Positions 9,001-9,225 of a DNA stretch of 9,225 bases are shown here, one piece after another. This DNA comes from Alphaproteobacteria bacterium UBA3307 (GTDB lineage: Bacteria; Pseudomonadota; Alphaproteobacteria; RF32; CAG-239). Both the position numbers and the translations under genes were made by a program. The notes under the pieces were generated by a model. The model had not been told where the DNA came from. It was given only the letters and a program-made list of their open reading frames with translations, and ran no database searches. The stretch covers positions 13,485 to 22,709 of the forward strand of contig DEST01000019.1 in assembly GCA_002361365.1 (NCBI GenBank), written 5' to 3'. Position 1 is the first letter of the stretch. Every line of letters begins with the position of its first letter.

Positions 9001-9225
9001 TGGAATAGAGATTGTAGCCAAAGAGGGGACATCAAGTACAGTGGAGGGTAATGTTATTGTTCATAATAATCATACTAAGGTTAATATAGACAATCAGACC
9101 ACGAATAATGTTCCGTTGAATATTTATGATTTGTATAATGAAGGCAATGGCGGTGATATTAGAAAAACTCTTAAAAATGTTACTATTGTTACTGCTGATA
9201 ATGGCACAGGTAGTATAATTGCGGA
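2..9225 (+). CDS. Giant LktA-type filamentous adhesin / exoprotein, internal fragment (both ends missing)
   Basis: One frame stays open across the whole window, giving 3,074 complete codons without start or stop, so the intact protein exceeds 3,000 residues. Residue numbers here count from the codon at position 2. Residues about 23-2041 are degenerate modules pairing Asn/Thr/Ser-rich motifs such as NKSETKALVDNSTI with Gly/Ala/Val-rich stretches such as AAAIGAGAVANALVN. This is followed by a coiled coil (2117-2163), five tandem repeats (2191-2582), a second coiled coil (2618-2677) and a beta-rich tail. I saw only one cysteine (residue 2617), which is usual for large exported passengers that cross the periplasm. 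Known relatives are surface or secreted filamentous adhesins or leukotoxins exported by type V routes. Here neither the signal peptide nor a translocator domain or partner is visible. The role (adhesion, aggregation or host-cell damage) is inferred from the family pattern. The reading frame is certain and the family assignment moderately so. Confidence 0.95.
1451..1468 (+). repeat. Three perfect copies of the hexamer gccaat, encoding Ala-Asn x3
   Basis: The hexamer gccaat occurs three times head to tail, in frame, giving ANANAN at the start of a module just before IVKNTVEAL. Because the unit is six bases, slippage would add or remove two residues without breaking the frame. The tract is short, so it may be chance in Asn/Ala-rich sequence. 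Confidence 0.7.
1730..1855 (+). other. Charged non-modular insertion 1 (residues about 577-618)
   Basis: The module pattern breaks here for about 42 residues. The segment is rich in Lys, Asp and Tyr (for example DANQKYETDDVTTDAYRNK and KKDDKGNYVG) and contains a Trp near its end. The modular pattern resumes with FYNVAGGKTVAIAGATIVK. It looks like a surface loop projecting from a beta-helix turn. I cannot assign it a function. Confidence 0.6.
3383..3649 (+). other. Charged non-modular insertion 2 (residues about 1128-1216)
   Basis: A module ending in LGAGTLAADVAVIRLG is followed by about 89 residues without the Gly/Ala-rich alternation. The segment is polar and rich in Lys, Asp, Ser and Tyr, with stretches such as YTQNIYNKSTTDDAS and KNLYTPTSSADDIKTG. 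Module structure returns at LELRNVNVSGGIASANVGV. It is probably an exposed loop or small extra domain on the fibre. The boundaries are approximate. Confidence 0.55.
6125..6349 (+). other. Linker domain between the module array and coiled coil 1 (residues about 2042-2116)
   Basis: The modules end at SYALFG, and about 75 residues of more ordinary sequence follow, including IYHIPTLQIDGKMVAGQ, MKINRDGSVDMDTILGFYND and LYDNQSVDGDDVKQRS. The first part alternates hydrophobic and polar residues as in beta-strands, with the turns IDGK and NRDG. The later part is acidic and leads into the coiled coil. It probably caps or closes the long beta-helix before the helical block begins. That role is inferred, and I do not recognise a named domain. 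Confidence 0.5.
6350..6490 (+). other. Coiled coil 1 (residues 2117-2163)
   Basis: Hydrophobic residues fall in a regular 4-3 pattern: I2119, I2123, I2126, I2130, L2133, N2137 and L2140. They lie within sequence rich in Glu, Lys, Asn and Asp, including IAELSKENESLNKLK and AQAKLDELNG-like helix ends. There is no proline or glycine until the Gly at the end of the segment. The heptad is visible directly from the translation, so a long alpha-helix is well supported. It lies about 27 residues before the tandem repeats and is mirrored by a second coiled coil after them, which suggests the two could pair antiparallel. Confidence 0.8.
6572..6796 (+). repeat. Tandem repeat R1 (75 residues)
   Basis: This is the most divergent complete unit. 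It starts VIKTSESDTDKLTEAEYNAI and continues AAYGSKK, then MKEFLADSSNKIM and LTPDQLFNISNAI. It has a Glu where the other units have the helix Gln (AEYNAIM instead of QYNAIM). Its closing linker (DENFKTS) is shorter than the roughly 12-residue linkers of R2 and R3, which accounts for most of its shorter length. Confidence 0.85.
6797..7039 (+). repeat. Tandem repeat R2 (81 residues)
   Basis: It starts VITNTNESGKITTDQYNAIM, continues EAYNSKKAEAES, then LMDFLNDTSTKIM, LTLSEAQLTTINNAL and a linker ending in NIENL. The first motif is altered (VITNTN in place of VIKTS). It shares an exact 34-base stretch with R3 (6823-6856 here), which makes these two the most recently related pair. Confidence 0.88.
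7040..7282 (+). repeat. Tandem repeat R3 (81 residues)
   Basis: It starts VIKTSAGEGYKITTDQYNAI, continues TAYNSKKEEAGN, then LMDFLNDTSNEIV, VNLSGEQLSTIENAL and a linker ending in NIKDL. The exact DNA match to R2 is at 7069-7102. It also shares LMDFLNDTS with R2 and the VIKTSA start with R4, so it is close to the consensus unit. Confidence 0.88.
7283..7504 (+). repeat. Tandem repeat R4 (74 residues, internal deletion)
   Basis: It starts VIKTSANETDRITEAQYNAI, continues VNAYEAKLNERLK, then ISDFLSGSDSSVIS and LSDAQKQTILDAY. Between the F of the FL motif and the next L-[ST] it has 10 residues, where R1, R2 and R5 have 16 and R3 has 17. That missing stretch explains why it is about six residues shorter than the 81-residue units. 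Its DNA shares an 18-base stretch around ctgacagaataacggaag with R5. Confidence 0.87.
7505..7747 (+). repeat. Tandem repeat R5 (81 residues)
   Basis: It starts IVKTSDNEADRITEDQYNTL, continues VAAYSTAYNNKLAEIAEQ, then LSEFLDDSSNTIM and LNLTDAQKQTIKNM. The DAQKQTI helix start is shared with R4, at DNA level as gatgctcagaagca. It ends at about NMENEIGN, where KIAVSNSGD may be the worn-down beginning of a further unit. The downstream boundary is therefore approximate. Confidence 0.83.
7748..7852 (+). other. Short beta-like linker between R5 and coiled coil 2 (residues 2583-2617)
   Basis: The segment KIAVSNSGDFLIYDKYVAVSN contains the tetrapeptide AVSN twice, separated by an aromatic-rich stretch. 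It then runs through a Thr/Glu-rich spacer (PTTETVEGTSVAS) to a Cys at residue 2617 (codon 7850-7852). It could be a small beta-hairpin or the remnant of a sixth repeat. This is the only cysteine I noticed in the 3,074 residues. Confidence 0.5.
7853..8032 (+). other. Coiled coil 2 (residues 2618-2677)
   Basis: A continuous 3-4 spacing is visible: I2620, Y2623, L2627, L2630, L2634, Y2637, L2641, then L2651, L2658 and I2665. The segment is dense in Glu, Lys, Gln, Arg and Asn, with no proline. Polar residues occupy core positions near 2644, 2648 and 2655, which is common in long coiled coils. It is somewhat longer than coiled coil 1 and ends at NELYSIVFYDLYS, where beta-rich sequence resumes. 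The spacing strongly supports a helix. Pairing with coiled coil 1 is inferred from their symmetrical position around the repeats. Confidence 0.82.
8033..9223 (+). other. C-terminal beta-rich passenger region, continuing past the window
   Basis: After coiled coil 2 the translation returns to Asn/Gly/Ile/Val-rich sequence with short strand-and-turn units. Examples are ANVNISGTNNYNIRGNGNII, NGLTINGKNHAIFMD, TGDIINSGNQMTVTNNN, AEKINIKGDVVSGYKNRG and GNVIVHNNHTKVNID. These resemble passenger repeats of autotransporters and filamentous haemagglutinin-like proteins, and differ from the Gly/Ala-rich 50-60-residue modules upstream. No membrane barrel, cell-wall anchor or stop codon is reached, so the mode of surface attachment cannot be read from this window. 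Confidence 0.65.
8279..8320 (+). other. Tyr/Trp-rich patch (residues 2760-2773)
   Basis: The sequence EYAFYYWYGWGWGN packs five tyrosine/phenylalanine and three tryptophan residues into 14 positions, with a GW repeat. Nothing else in the protein is so aromatic. It is followed within about ten residues by an acidic cluster, RDTDDGDGVHY (starting at 8342). A ligand-contacting or membrane-contacting loop is possible, but that is a guess. Confidence 0.6.

Noticed and set aside
1..9225. Defence system, CRISPR array, mobile element, RNA gene, promoter or terminator
   Set aside because: The window is a single uninterrupted reading frame. I saw no direct-repeat/spacer array, no terminal inverted repeats, no transposase or recombinase motifs, and no non-coding stretch that could hold regulatory or RNA features.

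Overview
The whole window is one protein-coding sequence on the + strand. It is open at both ends and runs in a single frame (codons starting at position 2, 5, 8 and so on) for 3,074 complete codons. I found no stop, frameshift or intergenic gap. The start codon, export signal, C-terminus and neighbouring genes all lie outside the window. The translation is dominated by Asn/Thr/Ser-rich polar segments that alternate with Gly/Ala/Val-rich segments, which is typical of giant secreted beta-helical adhesins. The closest family by pattern is the LktA-type filamentous adhesins, named after the large leukotoxin of Fusobacterium. The assignment comes from recognising the pattern and has not been tested by a search.

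Layout: (1) Positions about 68 to 6124 hold about 35 degenerate modules of roughly 50-60 residues, interrupted by two charged, non-modular insertions (1730-1855 and 3383-3649). (2) A more ordinary globular-looking linker covers 6125-6349. (3) A clear heptad coiled coil lies at 6350-6490. (4) Five tandem repeats of 74-81 residues occupy 6572-7747. Their composition is quite different (Glu/Lys/Asp/Ile-rich, probably partly helical), and each may itself be a duplicated half-unit. (5) After a short linker comes a second, longer heptad coiled coil at 7853-8032. (6) Beta-rich sequence resumes from 8033 to the window end and includes a striking Tyr/Trp patch at 8279-8320.

The most interesting architecture is the coiled coil / five repeats / coiled coil block set between two beta-rich regions. 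I infer that it could fold as an antiparallel coiled-coil arm carrying the repeat array out from the side of a beta-helical fibre.

Organism: a protein of this kind suggests a diderm (Gram-negative-type) host-associated bacterium. Hand counts of single 60-base lines gave 47% GC in the beta-rich part (2521-2580 and 3961-4020) and 32-42% in the repeat block. The mixed codon use would suit the moderate-GC gut bacteria in which such giant genes are common, for example uncultured gut Alphaproteobacteria. Taxonomy cannot be settled from this fragment, and there is no RNA gene, mobile element or CRISPR array to help.
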